A stretch of 44,710 nt of DNA from a virus: positions 1 to 44,710 of IMG/VR virus record IMGVR_UViG_3300042090_000282; one strand, written 5' to 3'. How positions within the stretch are numbered: the first letter of the stretch is position 1; the number at the start of each line of letters is the position of its first letter. Both the position numbers and the translations under genes were made by a program. The notes beneath the pieces are model-generated. The model was not told the DNA's origin. It saw only the letters and a program-made list of their open reading frames with translations, and made no database searches. Positions 38,286 through 44,710 of the stretch are shown here, piece after piece.

Positions 38286-40492
38286 TTCCGAATCTCGCCA
38301 CATTGGTCCAATATATTCTAAATGGCTCTACCAGCACATGGTCATGGCCAAACAAGATATTCAGCGCATCCGATCTGAGTATCACGCTGCTCGATACCTC
38401 GACTCCGCAAAATCAATATCCGTTCTCTTTCCAGAGCGGGAATGTTTTCTATAGCTCCGCGCTCAACGTCACTGCGACAGTTTCCAACGTCGATGTGGAT
38501 ACAGGATCGCAGGTTGCGCTCACCCAAGGCGGCAGCCCCTATGCGGGAACGTCCGGATGGACGCTAGACCTTCGATCGAATGTGCCTGAAACACAGCTTA
38601 CCTCGATCAAAAATCAAGGTTCGTTCGCGCCAGAATTGCATGAGGAAGCGCTTGACCGATTGACGCGAGAGGTTCAAGACCTTCGCCGGCTGGCTTATTT
38701 ATTCAGCGTGCATGGGCCGGATATCGAAGCCACTGCATGGCCATCAGTCGGCACCCCCTATTCGCGCCGCAACACCAATCTTGGTTTCGACAGCAATGGG
38801 AATCTTGCGGTCAGCGTGAATCTGGCGAGTGGCACCCTCTCAGCAAGCGCCATTGGTAATTTGACCTTCCCGATATTGACCGGAGAAATAGGGGCCATCA
38901 ACACATGGTATCCCTATGGACACGCGTGGCGATATTTGACGAGCGCCCAGATCACGGATGCGCAGAATTTTACTTATTCGGTATTGCAGGACGGCAACCT
39001 ACAGAACTGGATCGATTCGTGCTATGCGCTGAATGTGAAGGGACGCCTGCCGGGTGGTGGCTATCTGATCAGCACCGACCTGATTATGAATCACCTGGAT
39101 CACACCTACTATCGCGGTAACGCACTGATCCTGGAAGGCGATGGTGCTGGCGATGCCTTCGTCGCTCCAGGCACCACGGGTGTCGGCAACACGGTGATCC
39201 GCTGCGCAACGAATACCCTGACACAGTGCATGTTGCGGATGGATCAATGGCTCGGCACCTCGACTACGAGCGGTTGTTATCAGGTGCGCGGGATTCGCTT
39301 CGAGAACACCTATAATTCAGGCCCCGCCATCCATGTGATCCAGTTCGATAATTGGTCCGAAATGTCGCAGTTCGAGTTCTGCGAGATATACCAGGCCGGG
39401 CAGGGCGATGGCATTCGCTGCCTCATGCTCACGAAGGCCAATATCCAGTTCTGCAACGTCTTGAATCGCGATTGGAATACCGCCGGCCTCGGGGCCTCGC
39501 GCGTCGGCTGCGGCATCAATGTGTTCGATCAATACAGCGCCGGCAAGGGCGTTATCCACTACAACACGGTGCGTGGTTTCAAAGACGCCATAATCATCGG
39601 CTACGGCACCTATGATCTGACGATGCTCATCTGCGAGAAGAACGAATGCTCGGTGAACTATCGTGGCATTACGGTCGGCGCAGTCAACTCGAAGGTCCAG
39701 TGCAATCAGAATTATTTCGAGGGCACCGAACTGACCTGCCTGATCGACCATGGGCGCTACACCTCTGTCGAGCGTAACATGCTGCAAAACGCCACTTGGA
39801 CGCTCGGCATCGATGCGTCCTCAAATGGTGGCGGCTGTGTCTACGACGGCAACGAAATCGGACTCTCGGCCGCGCTCTCAGGCGTCACCGGCATGCAGGT
39901 TAATGGTTCCGCAACTGATCCTTCGACTGTGACCAATAATCAGTTCATATGGGGATCTTCGGGCACAGGCTTATCAAATGTCACCGGCCTCCTACTCGCC
40001 GGCTCGAATGCGATGATTAAGCACGATGGCAACATGTTCAATCCGAATGCGGGCTGGTCCGGGGCCTCGAATTGCAATGCGTTCGTGGATAGCACCACCA
40101 GCACCGGGGGTTCGTCTGGTTCTGGCGCGATCGGTTTCGGCATCGGCATGGACGCAACAACCTCGTTTCCGGTCATGGACCGCGGCGCGATCTCTTTGTG
40201 GGTAAACCCGACTGCCATCACCTCGATCTCCGGAGGCGCTTTCCCCCTCACGCGCGCCTCCGATTACACGGTGAGCTTTTCAGGCGCGACCGCCATCACT
40301 TCGTTTACGAACGGTAATGAGGGTCAGGAATTCATCCTGCGGTTTACGAATGCCAATGGCACGATAACGGCGGGAAGCGGCATCAAGCTCGCCGGCTCCG
40401 GGAACTTGACGACGATTGGCGCCAACGGTGCGAATGTGAAATTTAGAATGCGCGGCAATGTGGCTGAGGAATTGTCAAGAACTTTGTATTGA
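38282..40492 (+). CDS. Tail fibre/spike with T7-like N-terminal anchor and beta-helix
   Basis: 736 residues, ATG 38282 (ATGA overlap). Residues 1-115 resemble the T7 gp17-type virion anchor (YILNGSTSTWSW, VDVDTGSQVALTQGG). They are followed by its hallmark coil QGSFAPELHEEALDRLTREV (about 113-132). The body has right-handed beta-helix strands (NVKGRLPGGGYLISTDLIMN, VIHYNTVRGFKDAIIIGYG, KNECSVNYRGITVGAVNSKV, SVERNMLQNATWTLGID), suggesting polysaccharide binding or cleavage. The C-terminal beta domain reads FILRFTNANGTITAGSGIKL. It is the probable receptor-binding protein and lies immediately before the lysis genes. Confidence 0.85.
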   Translation: MIPNLATLVQYILNGSTSTWSWPNKIFSASDLSITLLDTSTPQNQYPFSFQSGNVFYSSALNVTATVSNVDVDTGSQVALTQGGSPYAGTSGWTLDLRSNVPETQLTSIKNQGSFAPELHEEALDRLTREVQDLRRLAYLFSVHGPDIEATAWPSVGTPYSRRNTNLGFDSNGNLAVSVNLASGTLSASAIGNLTFPILTGEIGAINTWYPYGHAWRYLTSAQITDAQNFTYSVLQDGNLQNWIDSCYALNVKGRLPGGGYLISTDLIMNHLDHTYYRGNALILEGDGAGDAFVAPGTTGVGNTVIRCATNTLTQCMLRMDQWLGTSTTSGCYQVRGIRFENTYNSGPAIHVIQFDNWSEMSQFEFCEIYQAGQGDGIRCLMLTKANIQFCNVLNRDWNTAGLGASRVGCGINVFDQYSAGKGVIHYNTVRGFKDAIIIGYGTYDLTMLICEKNECSVNYRGITVGAVNSKVQCNQNYFEGTELTCLIDHGRYTSVERNMLQNATWTLGIDASSNGGGCVYDGNEIGLSAALSGVTGMQVNGSATDPSTVTNNQFIWGSSGTGLSNVTGLLLAGSNAMIKHDGNMFNPNAGWSGASNCNAFVDSTTSTGGSSGSGAIGFGIGMDATTSFPVMDRGAISLWVNPTAITSISGGAFPLTRASDYTVSFSGATAITSFTNGNEGQEFILRFTNANGTITAGSGIKLAGSGNLTTIGANGANVKFRMRGNVAEELSRTLY

Positions 40493-40508
40493 TAAACGGT
40501 GGCGTACA

Positions 40509-40679
40509 GTGAGCGACGAAATTGCCAAAAGGGCGGCGGATGCTGGGTGGGTCACGGGTTTTATCGTGTGGTGGACCTTGCACGTCACTGAAATCAATGA
40601 GGGCATTCAACTCGTCATCGGCTTGCTGACGATTGTCTCTCTGATCGCAGCCATCCGGTTTCATTGGAAAAAATGTTAA
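40509..40679 (+). CDS. Small membrane protein, holin candidate
   Basis: 56 residues from GTG 40509 with GGTGG upstream. Two hydrophobic segments, GWVTGFIVWWTLHV (about 14-27) and LVIGLLTIVSLIAAIRF (about 36-52), a charged N-terminus and a basic end (HWKKC) fit a class II holin. It ends just before the lysozyme-like gene. The protein at 41041 is a second candidate. Confidence 0.65.
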   Translation: MSDEIAKRAADAGWVTGFIVWWTLHVTEINEGIQLVIGLLTIVSLIAAIRFHWKKC

Positions 40680-41054
40680 ATGAGCTTGCTAGCCGAACTC
40701 ATTGCCAAGGAGGAAGGATATGGCATCCCCGGGGCGCTGCCTACTCGTAACAATAATCCTGGCGATCTACGTCACAGTCCTCATTCTTTTCATAGTACCG
40801 ACGCACCTGATGGGATTGGTCAAATCCCGAATGCGACCGAAGGGTGGGCCGACCTCGAACGCCAGCTTGAACTCTATGCGGAGAGAGGAATGACGCTCGC
40901 GCAGGCCATTTTCGAGTTCGCGCCTCCGACCGAGAATAACTCCGCCCAATATCTCGCCTATGTGGTGCAGGGGCTTGGCGTGACGAGCGATATTCTGGTG
41001 AGCGACGCCTTGAAAATCCCCGGAAAAGGAGCCTATCCCGATGAGCAGTCCTGA
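40680..41054 (+). CDS. Lysozyme-like endolysin (NNPGDLR type)
   Basis: 124 residues, ATG 40680. ELIAKEEGYGIPGALPTRNN, then NPGDLRHSP, GIGQIPNATEGWADLERQLE and MTLAQAIFEFAPPTENN form the pattern of small phage muralytic enzymes with the motif NNPG(N/D)L, a lysozyme-like fold whose catalytic Glu lies in the first helix. There is no signal peptide, so it would need a holin. It lies between two small membrane proteins. It could alternatively be a virion-associated hydrolase, but its position at the end of the late operon favours lysis. Confidence 0.75.
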   Translation: MSLLAELIAKEEGYGIPGALPTRNNNPGDLRHSPHSFHSTDAPDGIGQIPNATEGWADLERQLELYAERGMTLAQAIFEFAPPTENNSAQYLAYVVQGLGVTSDILVSDALKIPGKGAYPDEQS

Positions 41055-41286
41055 CCCCGTTCCTTCGTATTTCGGCCTGCGCTATGTGGCGTGGTTCATC
41101 TGGTCAAATGCGATCACCGGGCTTATGATTATCCAGGTCGCCGTGACCGCGATCACCCTCGACCCGACCATTGTCTCGCACAACACATTTCACTATGCGC
41201 TGATCGCCAATGCGGTACTCGCGGCAATCGTGGCCCAACTGAAGAAAAATACCCCGCCTTCTCCACCACCGACTAAAGGACCGTAA
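41041..41286 (+). CDS. Two-helix membrane protein, holin or lysis regulator
   Basis: 81 residues, ATG 41041, overlapping the endolysin end by 14 bp. Hydrophobic segments AWFIWSNAITGLMIIQVAVT (about 17-36) and ALIANAVLAAIVAQL (about 53-67) are followed by a Lys/Pro tail (KKNTPPSPPPTKG). It may be the holin, an antiholin partner of the 40509 product, or an unrelated inner-membrane protein. No spanin pair (lipobox plus type II membrane protein) is seen nearby. Confidence 0.6.
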   Translation: MSSPDPVPSYFGLRYVAWFIWSNAITGLMIIQVAVTAITLDPTIVSHNTFHYALIANAVLAAIVAQLKKNTPPSPPPTKGP

Positions 41287-41287
41287 C

Positions 41288-41545
41288 ATGTCTACCCCCA
41301 ACCCCCTGCTCACCGCCGCAGCGCCCGAGCTGATCGCGGTCATCAAAGCCCTGCAAGCCTTCAACGCCGCGATGGGTCCTGACCCGACCAAGTGGGCGCT
41401 GAATTATCCCGGCGCACAGTTGATCCTAACGGGTACGGTCCTGAACCAGTTGCCGCTCCTGGCGACCGCCGAGGGCGGCGTTGCCGTGACGCAGCTCGAC
41501 AGCATCTATGCGGGCTGGATCACGAAGCTGAGCGCGCCCGCGTAG
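41288..41545 (+). CDS. Last late-operon gene, hypothetical
   Basis: 85 residues, ATG 41288, with AAAGGA upstream. It is Ala/Leu-rich and helical (ELIAVIKALQAFNAAMG, then GAQLILTGTVLNQLPLLATA and DSIYAGWITKLSAPA), with no clear transmembrane segment or catalytic motif. Its last 26 bp overlap the convergent leftward gene ending at 41520. There is no terminator hairpin in the overlap. It may belong to the lysis cassette. Confidence 0.5.
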   Translation: MSTPNPLLTAAAPELIAVIKALQAFNAAMGPDPTKWALNYPGAQLILTGTVLNQLPLLATAEGGVAVTQLDSIYAGWITKLSAPA

Positions 41546-41756
41546 GCTCACCCTCCCCTCGCGGCGCGGTGGCTTCATCAGCGGCAATAAGAAAATCGTT
41601 GCGGTAAGTCCCCGAACTTTTATTTCCGTCGAATATAACGCGCGTGCAACGTTTATCGGAACTAAAACCAACTACCGTTGCCGTTCGTGCGCGCTTCGGT
41701 GAAGTACCTGCCCATAATGGGCTAAATTTCACTCTGTCACCTTTCGAGAACTTCAC
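41520..41756 (-). CDS. Small SH3/KOW-like hypothetical protein
   Basis: 78 residues from GTG 41756, which overlaps the upstream stop as GTGA and has GGAGGGGGG directly before it; that fixes the start. MKFSKGDRVKFSPLWAG, then ATVVGFSSDKRCTRVIFDG and TYRNDFLI, reads as a five-strand SH3-like barrel. The C-terminal 20 residues are disordered and lie in the convergent overlap. It is the last gene of the leftward operon. Unknown function. Confidence 0.6.
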   Translation of the reverse strand: MKFSKGDRVKFSPLWAGTSPKRARTATVVGFSSDKRCTRVIFDGNKSSGTYRNDFLIAADEATAPRGEGEPTRARSAS

Positions 41757-42274
41757 TTCCCCCCTCCCACCGACGCGAGGAAGGCGCGGGCATCTTTGAT
41801 CGACTTGCGCCACTCACAGAAACCACCGCCGTTTGCGATAGTGCAATCATCGTCCGTACCGTCGCATTCGTCGCAGGCGAGTTCCAATTGCTCCGGTATT
41901 AGCGTCTTGATAATTTCCGCCGCCCGCTTTAGCTGCGCCTCGGCTGCGGCGGCGCGTTGTTCAAGACTGGCAGTGTGTACTTCGTTGGTCATGCCTGGAA
42001 ACCGAATCTCGGCGTACTTCTTCCTAAACGTCTGGAATAGCTCCCACCCTCGCCGTGAATTGTCTTTCTCTGCGGCCAACTCCTCCGTCAACTGCTTCAC
42101 TTCCGCCTGGGATGCGTCTCGCGCCTTGACGTACTCGGCGCACCAAGAATCGCGAACCGCAGCGCACTCGGCAAGTTCTGCGGCAAGAGCGGCGTAGTCC
42201 GTAAAATGGACAAACGGCCCTGTTTCGGACTCGTATTCCTCGCCGTCGCGGTCCGTGTCGTAGCGCTTAACCAT
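41753..42274 (-). CDS. Coiled-coil hypothetical protein with C-terminal Cys4 cluster
   Basis: 173 residues, ATG 42274 (TAATG overlap). After an acidic N-terminus come long heptad-like helices (YVKARDASQAEVKQLTEELA, then EQRAAAAEAQLKRAAEIIKT). The C-terminus carries CDECDGTDDDC and FCEW (Cys134, 137, 144, 153), a likely zinc site. It is similar in style to lambda Ea22-type early proteins. Function unknown. Confidence 0.6.
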   Translation of the reverse strand: MVKRYDTDRDGEEYESETGPFVHFTDYAALAAELAECAAVRDSWCAEYVKARDASQAEVKQLTEELAAEKDNSRRGWELFQTFRKKYAEIRFPGMTNEVHTASLEQRAAAAEAQLKRAAEIIKTLIPEQLELACDECDGTDDDCTIANGGGFCEWRKSIKDARAFLASVGGGK

Positions 42275-42477
42275 TATCGCGGCTCCAAATTCTTTGGATT
42301 TACATGGCGTTCGATCATCCCGCCGATACCTTCGGTGCGGATGCGAACTGTCTTGCCTGTGCGGCTCGGGTTTCCCGCAATGGCCTTCACGCGCTCACCC
42401 TTCTTACCGAAAGCCGACAGCCACCAGACCGGCACCCATCGTTCCGGCTCGCGGCGGCGGATAACGACTTCAATCAT
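42274..42477 (-). CDS. Small basic beta-rich hypothetical protein
   Basis: 67 residues. ATG 42477 is preferred over ATG 42483 because the GGAGAG box is eight bases from it and touches the other. IEVVIRRREPERWVPVWWL and KTVRIRTEGIGGMIERHVNP suggest a small barrel. No cysteines. Coupled downstream by TAATG. No family recognised. Confidence 0.5.
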   Translation of the reverse strand: MIEVVIRRREPERWVPVWWLSAFGKKGERVKAIAGNPSRTGKTVRIRTEGIGGMIERHVNPKNLEPR

Positions 42478-42507
42478 GCGCATCTCTCCGGTCCACAGTC
42501 GCGTCGT

Positions 42508-42750
42508 TCATTCCCCCGCCTCCAATCGCTTCAAGAATGCGTCGATGACGTAAATGGGTCGGCCAGCGTAACTGCCATCTGGTAAAAACCCGTTTGCGAT
42601 TTCACGCATGGCAGCCTCATACGCCGTAATGCGAACTGCTGCTTCCTTCAGCAGTTTGACGACACTCTGCCCAGTGGGAATGTATGTGAGGTCGCCCCAG
42701 TCGCTTTCGATGTGCCCTGCGACGTTTCGCAAGTCTCGTTCTATGCTCAT
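42508..42750 (-). CDS. Small helical hypothetical protein
   Basis: 80 residues, ATG 42750 (ATGA overlap). RDLRNVAGHIESDWGDL, then SVVKLLKEAAVRITAYEAAM and AFLKRLEAGE, are amphipathic helices; no cysteine or catalytic motif. It is a typical accessory protein of phage early operons. Function unknown. Confidence 0.55.
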   Translation of the reverse strand: MSIERDLRNVAGHIESDWGDLTYIPTGQSVVKLLKEAAVRITAYEAAMREIANGFLPDGSYAGRPIYVIDAFLKRLEAGE

Positions 42751-42959
42751 GATCTTTCCTCGTTAATGCGGTCCAGTTCCTTAGAATGCGCCTCCATGTC
42801 CCGCAACAGCCACACAGCCTCGTCTAGCTGCGCGATAAGCCAGCGGCGGTCAGCAGCTAGACGCTCGGCGTCAATAGCCAGCACGACTCGCTCCCATTCC
42901 GGTAAATCGCGCACCCCATAATCCTTAATATTTACATCCTTCAAGGTGGGGCCGGTCAT
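42747..42959 (-). CDS. Small coiled-coil hypothetical protein
   Basis: 70 residues, ATG 42959 (ATGA overlaps on both sides). WERVVLAIDAERLAADRRWL, IAQLDEAVWLLRDMEAHSKE and LDRINEE are continuous heptad-like helices, so it probably dimerises. It lies next to an equally small helical protein, and the two may be partners (inference). Confidence 0.55.
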   Translation of the reverse strand: MTGPTLKDVNIKDYGVRDLPEWERVVLAIDAERLAADRRWLIAQLDEAVWLLRDMEAHSKELDRINEERS

Positions 42960-43198
42960 GGCTTGCCTCTGTCACTCAAGGGAGAGCCGATGCTCAGGAT
43001 TCTTCGGCGTGAAGGTGAGCATGTGTTGATCCCGTCGCGGACCCATCGGCGGATGTAAAGCTGGCAACCCGTAACCAGGGCAATACCGTTGCCGCACCCT
43101 CGATGCGTCGCCCGGCTTTTGCATCCGCAATGGCATCGGCGACGTGAACGGGCCTCGACTGCAACCATCGTCCGAGCGTCCCACACGCTACCGTGCAT
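42956..43198 (-). CDS. Cys-rich conserved early protein
   Basis: 80 residues from ATG 43198, which shares its A with the upstream stop (TGATG); the longer frame is an extension into the neighbour. VWDARTMVAVEARSRRRCHC, then GCKSRATHRGCGNGIALVTG and QLYIRRWVRD, give Cys22, 24, 26, 35 and 45 plus His. The phrase (R)C.CGCK.RATH.G.G.G.AL..GC is one I recognise from many phages, and it is likely a zinc finger. Function unknown. Confidence 0.65.
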   Translation of the reverse strand: MHGSVWDARTMVAVEARSRRRCHCGCKSRATHRGCGNGIALVTGCQLYIRRWVRDGINTCSPSRRRILSIGSPLSDRGKP

Positions 43199-43545
43199 CA
43201 CGGCGTCTCCCACGGGATTTCCCACAGGTGAAAGCAGTTCGGGTGAATGTTGATGTACTCGTTTAGCGGCGGCAAAATCTGCGCGAACGTCAGTCCCATG
43301 GGCAACAGGCAATACCGCGCGTCGTGGATTTCCTCCCACGTCGGATAGCGGTCCCTGCAACTGATCGACAGGTGCCAGTGCAGGCCCGGTGCGCCTGGAC
43401 GTGGCTCATGGCCGACGAAGCAAGCACATGCGCCCTTGCGGTACGCCTTCACCCCGTTGTCGGTCAAATTCCGGTCGGCCTGCGGCGGGAGCGGTATTTC
43501 CTCCCAGCCGTGCGATTTGACGCGGGCTAGCTTGTGCTCACCCAT
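43198..43545 (-). CDS. DUF7694-like phage protein
   Basis: 115 residues from ATG 43545; the GGAGAG box at 43551-43558 suits it better than the ATG two codons earlier. The second half SISCRDRYPTWEEIHDARYC, LLPMGLTFAQILPP and YINIHPNCFHLWEIP is the conserved core of a widespread phage family (DUF7694 as I recall it): a short helix after RYP.WEE, then P...EY.N.H....HL(W/H)E. Its function is not known. The first half has GWEEIPLPP and ACACFVGHE. Confidence 0.7.
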   Translation of the reverse strand: MGEHKLARVKSHGWEEIPLPPQADRNLTDNGVKAYRKGACACFVGHEPRPGAPGLHWHLSISCRDRYPTWEEIHDARYCLLPMGLTFAQILPPLNEYINIHPNCFHLWEIPWETP

Positions 43546-43810
43546 GCTCATCTCTCCATTCGCCGTCCCAGTCGTCGTTCGGCAAATCGAACCGCTGAAT
43601 GCCGAAGTATGTTTCGGCGCAGCCATCGCAAAAGCGCGCCTCTAGCATCGGCTCGGAGTCCTGTTTCCACATCCGCAACGCGATCGTATCTTCGGGGATC
43701 ATTGCCCCGCAGTACGAGCAGAGACACGTCGGATCGCCCTCGTAGGGTGAGGTCTTGGACCAAAGCACCTTGCTCCAATCGCCGGAAAACTTGAGGCCGT
43801 CACCGGTCAC
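43538..43810 (-). CDS. Zinc-binding hypothetical protein
   Basis: 90 residues from GTG 43810 (GTGA overlap). CLCSYCGAMIPEDTIALRMW and ARFCDGCAETYFG place Cys31, 34, 61 and 64 as a clear zinc-ribbon; a fifth Cys lies at 29. The tail is acidic (DLPNDDWDGEWRDEHG). The pattern CSYCG..IPE...LR.W......FC..C is common in phage early proteins of unknown role. The next gene begins within its last 8 bp. Confidence 0.65.
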   Translation of the reverse strand: MTGDGLKFSGDWSKVLWSKTSPYEGDPTCLCSYCGAMIPEDTIALRMWKQDSEPMLEARFCDGCAETYFGIQRFDLPNDDWDGEWRDEHG

Positions 43811-44103
43811 GTAGGCTCACCTCTCCGGTCCACCGCTGACCCCGGCTCGCGCAGCGCGGCAACACGGGCTAGGCACACGACGCACGGGCATCCCTCGGAT
43901 TCTGATATTTCCTCGTTCGCCCGCAGGCACGTCAAATCACACTCGTCTATTAGCTCCCAGATTGCTTTTTTCAACTCCGCAATCTTTGCCGCCTCCAACC
44001 TCTCGCATCGCGCTTGCAGGGCGTCGTAGTCGGAGGCTGGCACGCATTCGCGCATGTCATGAGCCAATCGGCCCACGGGTATCGCGTTAAATCGTTTCAC
44101 CAT
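43807..44103 (-). CDS. Coiled-coil protein with Cys motif
   Basis: 98 residues, ATG 44103, with AGGAG about ten bases upstream. YDALQARCERLEAAKIAELK and KKAIWELIDECDLTCLR form a helical coil with Cys55 and Cys59. GCPCVVCLARVAALREPG adds Cys72, 74 and 77, a potential zinc knuckle. Similar proteins with 'D...L......L' coils followed by Cys pairs are frequent beside restriction-alleviation or Ea-type early genes. Unknown function. Confidence 0.6.
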   Translation of the reverse strand: MVKRFNAIPVGRLAHDMRECVPASDYDALQARCERLEAAKIAELKKAIWELIDECDLTCLRANEEISESEGCPCVVCLARVAALREPGSAVDRRGEPT

Positions 44104-44121
44104 CTCTCGCTCCTGGGGGCG

Positions 44122-44172
44122 TTACGACTCGAACTCCGGCACGTAGGTCTGCCAGCGCTTGAATGCGTTCAC
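44122..44172 (-). CDS. Possible 16-residue microprotein
   Basis: GTG 44172 overlaps the stop of the Cys-triplet gene as GTGA and encodes MNAFKRWQTYVPEFES before a TAA. The exact coupling pattern matches its neighbours, but the product is tiny and could be chance. Confidence 0.2.
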   Translation of the reverse strand: MNAFKRWQTYVPEFES

Positions 44173-44710
44173 GGCGCCTCTCCGTGGCCCGCATATCCGC
44201 GCTCCGCCATCGCTTTCATGTCCGCGAGCGCTTCTTGATTGTCGGCAAAGAAGTTAGACATGCGCCAGGTCGGGTCGGATGCGCGGTATATCTGCATCGC
44301 CGCGAACGGCGTCGAGGTTACGGCTTCGAGCGCTTTGCCGGCCTCACCCGCGAGCGTGACCACCCACCCCGCGCGGCAGTGCGTCGTGCCGCAGTGCCAT
44401 AGGCTCATGTCGAGGCACCCCGGTTGACTCGCCGCCTCGTAGACGGCCTTGTGAATATCGGGGACGACAGGCACCTCGGGCATCTTCCAGGCTTTGCCGG
44501 GTTCAACCTCGTTTTTGTCTTTGCAGTACGAGCAGCCCGAGCAGCGCGAGCAGTCCGAGCAGCCCGAGCAGCGCGAGCAGTCCGAGCAGCCCGAGCAGCG
44601 CGAGCAGTCCGAGCAGCGCGAGCAGTCCGAGCAGCCCGAGCAGCCCGAGCAGTCCGAGCAGTACGAGCAGCGCGAGCAGTCCGAGCAGCCCGAGCAGCGC
44701 GAGCAGTCCG
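44169..44710 (-). CDS. Cys-Ser-X triplet-repeat phage protein, C-terminal part
   Basis: The frame enters from the right edge without a start and ends at TGA 44171-44169, 179 residues. It begins with 20 complete C-S-X triplets plus one partial, then the linker CKDKNEVEPGKAWKM. A globular domain follows: VPDIHKAVYEAASQPG, then HCGTTHCRAGWVVTLAGEAG, PFAAMQIYRAS and DNQEALADMKAMAE. The last region is a domain I recall at the C-terminus of phage CSx-repeat proteins; its N-terminal half is the frame 1-276 at the other window end. The globular domain has two cysteines (HCGTTHC) that may extend the metal or disulphide theme. A separate start at 44483 is possible but unnecessary. Confidence 0.85.
   Translation of the reverse strand, partial: DCSRCSGCSDCSRCSYCSDCSGCSGCSDCSRCSDCSRCSGCSDCSRCSGCSDCSRCSGCSYCKDKNEVEPGKAWKMPEVPVVPDIHKAVYEAASQPGCLDMSLWHCGTTHCRAGWVVTLAGEAGKALEAVTSTPFAAMQIYRASDPTWRMSNFFADNQEALADMKAMAERGYAGHGEAP
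44526..44710. repeat. 9-bp tandem repeat, right end
   Basis: Twenty complete 9-bp units plus 5 bases, the same CGAGCAG+NN unit as at 1-153. Read on the gene strand from the window edge, X runs mainly in the cycle Asp-Arg-Gly, with occasional doubled Gly and a Tyr. The last 30 bases of the window equal positions 3-32, which is consistent with the ends overlapping or with chance in so simple a repeat. Confidence 0.97.

Noticed and set aside
39317-39787. Leftward 156-codon frame inside the tail spike gene
   Set aside because: It is a complement of beta-helix coding sequence. It has no ribosome site, no domain and no place in a leftward operon.
44526-44710. Tandem array as a possible CRISPR
   Set aside because: Units are 9 bp with no spacers, no palindromy and no cas genes. 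It is an in-frame coding minisatellite.

Overview
This window is an essentially complete tailed-phage chromosome of the podovirus type. No host gene is visible. The virion genes follow the order of Bordetella phage BPP-1-like podoviruses, with T7-like tail and ejection proteins: terS, terL, GNAT, portal, Bbp19-like, scaffold, major capsid, cement, capsid staple, tail tubular A and B, large tail-module proteins, three internal virion proteins, tail fibre, lysis. A proteobacterial host is likely from that similarity, but nothing here identifies it. Both window ends lie inside the same 9-bp tandem repeat, and the two halves of one gene sit on them. The map is therefore circular, and the break is probably an assembly break in the repeat.

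Layout. (1) 1-6083, leftward early operon. A nonsense-interrupted small gene is followed by a zinc-ribbon protein, DUF932 and several small proteins, among them a protein resembling a transposase OrfA helix-turn-helix. An intrinsic terminator follows at 3433-3465. Beyond it lies a recombination module: Erf annealing protein, YqaJ-type exonuclease, an SSB-tailed protein, a DUF1367-like protein and a YbcO-like nuclease. The operon then reads into the N-terminal half of a cysteine-triplet repeat protein. (2) 41520-44710, the continuation of that operon across the junction: the C-terminal half of the repeat protein, then about nine small, mostly cysteine-rich or coiled-coil proteins. (3) 6084-9000, the rightward control region: a Cro/CI-like regulator, a candidate leftward small RNA with promoter and terminator, small genes, a freestanding endonuclease VII-like HNH gene in the opposite direction, and a 490-bp gene-free region with promoters and repeats. 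(4) 9001-41545, the rightward late operon of packaging, head, tail, ejection and lysis genes. Nearly all of its genes are joined by 1-4 bp stop/start overlaps.

How it works together. The early operon supplies recombination functions (5'-3' exonuclease, annealing protein, SSB-like helper, nuclease) plus accessory proteins. The late operon builds an icosahedral head with a cement protein, a short tail and ejected internal proteins, one of which carries a ddrB-ParB-like domain. I see no DNA polymerase, helicase, primase, replication initiator, integrase or reverse transcriptase, so replication must lean heavily on the host or on unrecognised genes.

Most unusual features: the (Cys-Ser-X)n protein of at least 37 triplets that wraps the window ends; two very large tail-module proteins with Sec-type signal peptides, one carrying two L-type-lectin-like domains; an excisionase-like gene antisense to the virion module with its own TATAAT box; a Fis-like helix-turn-helix gene among the tail genes; and a candidate OOP-like small RNA. 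Functions rest on motifs recognised by eye. No database search was run.
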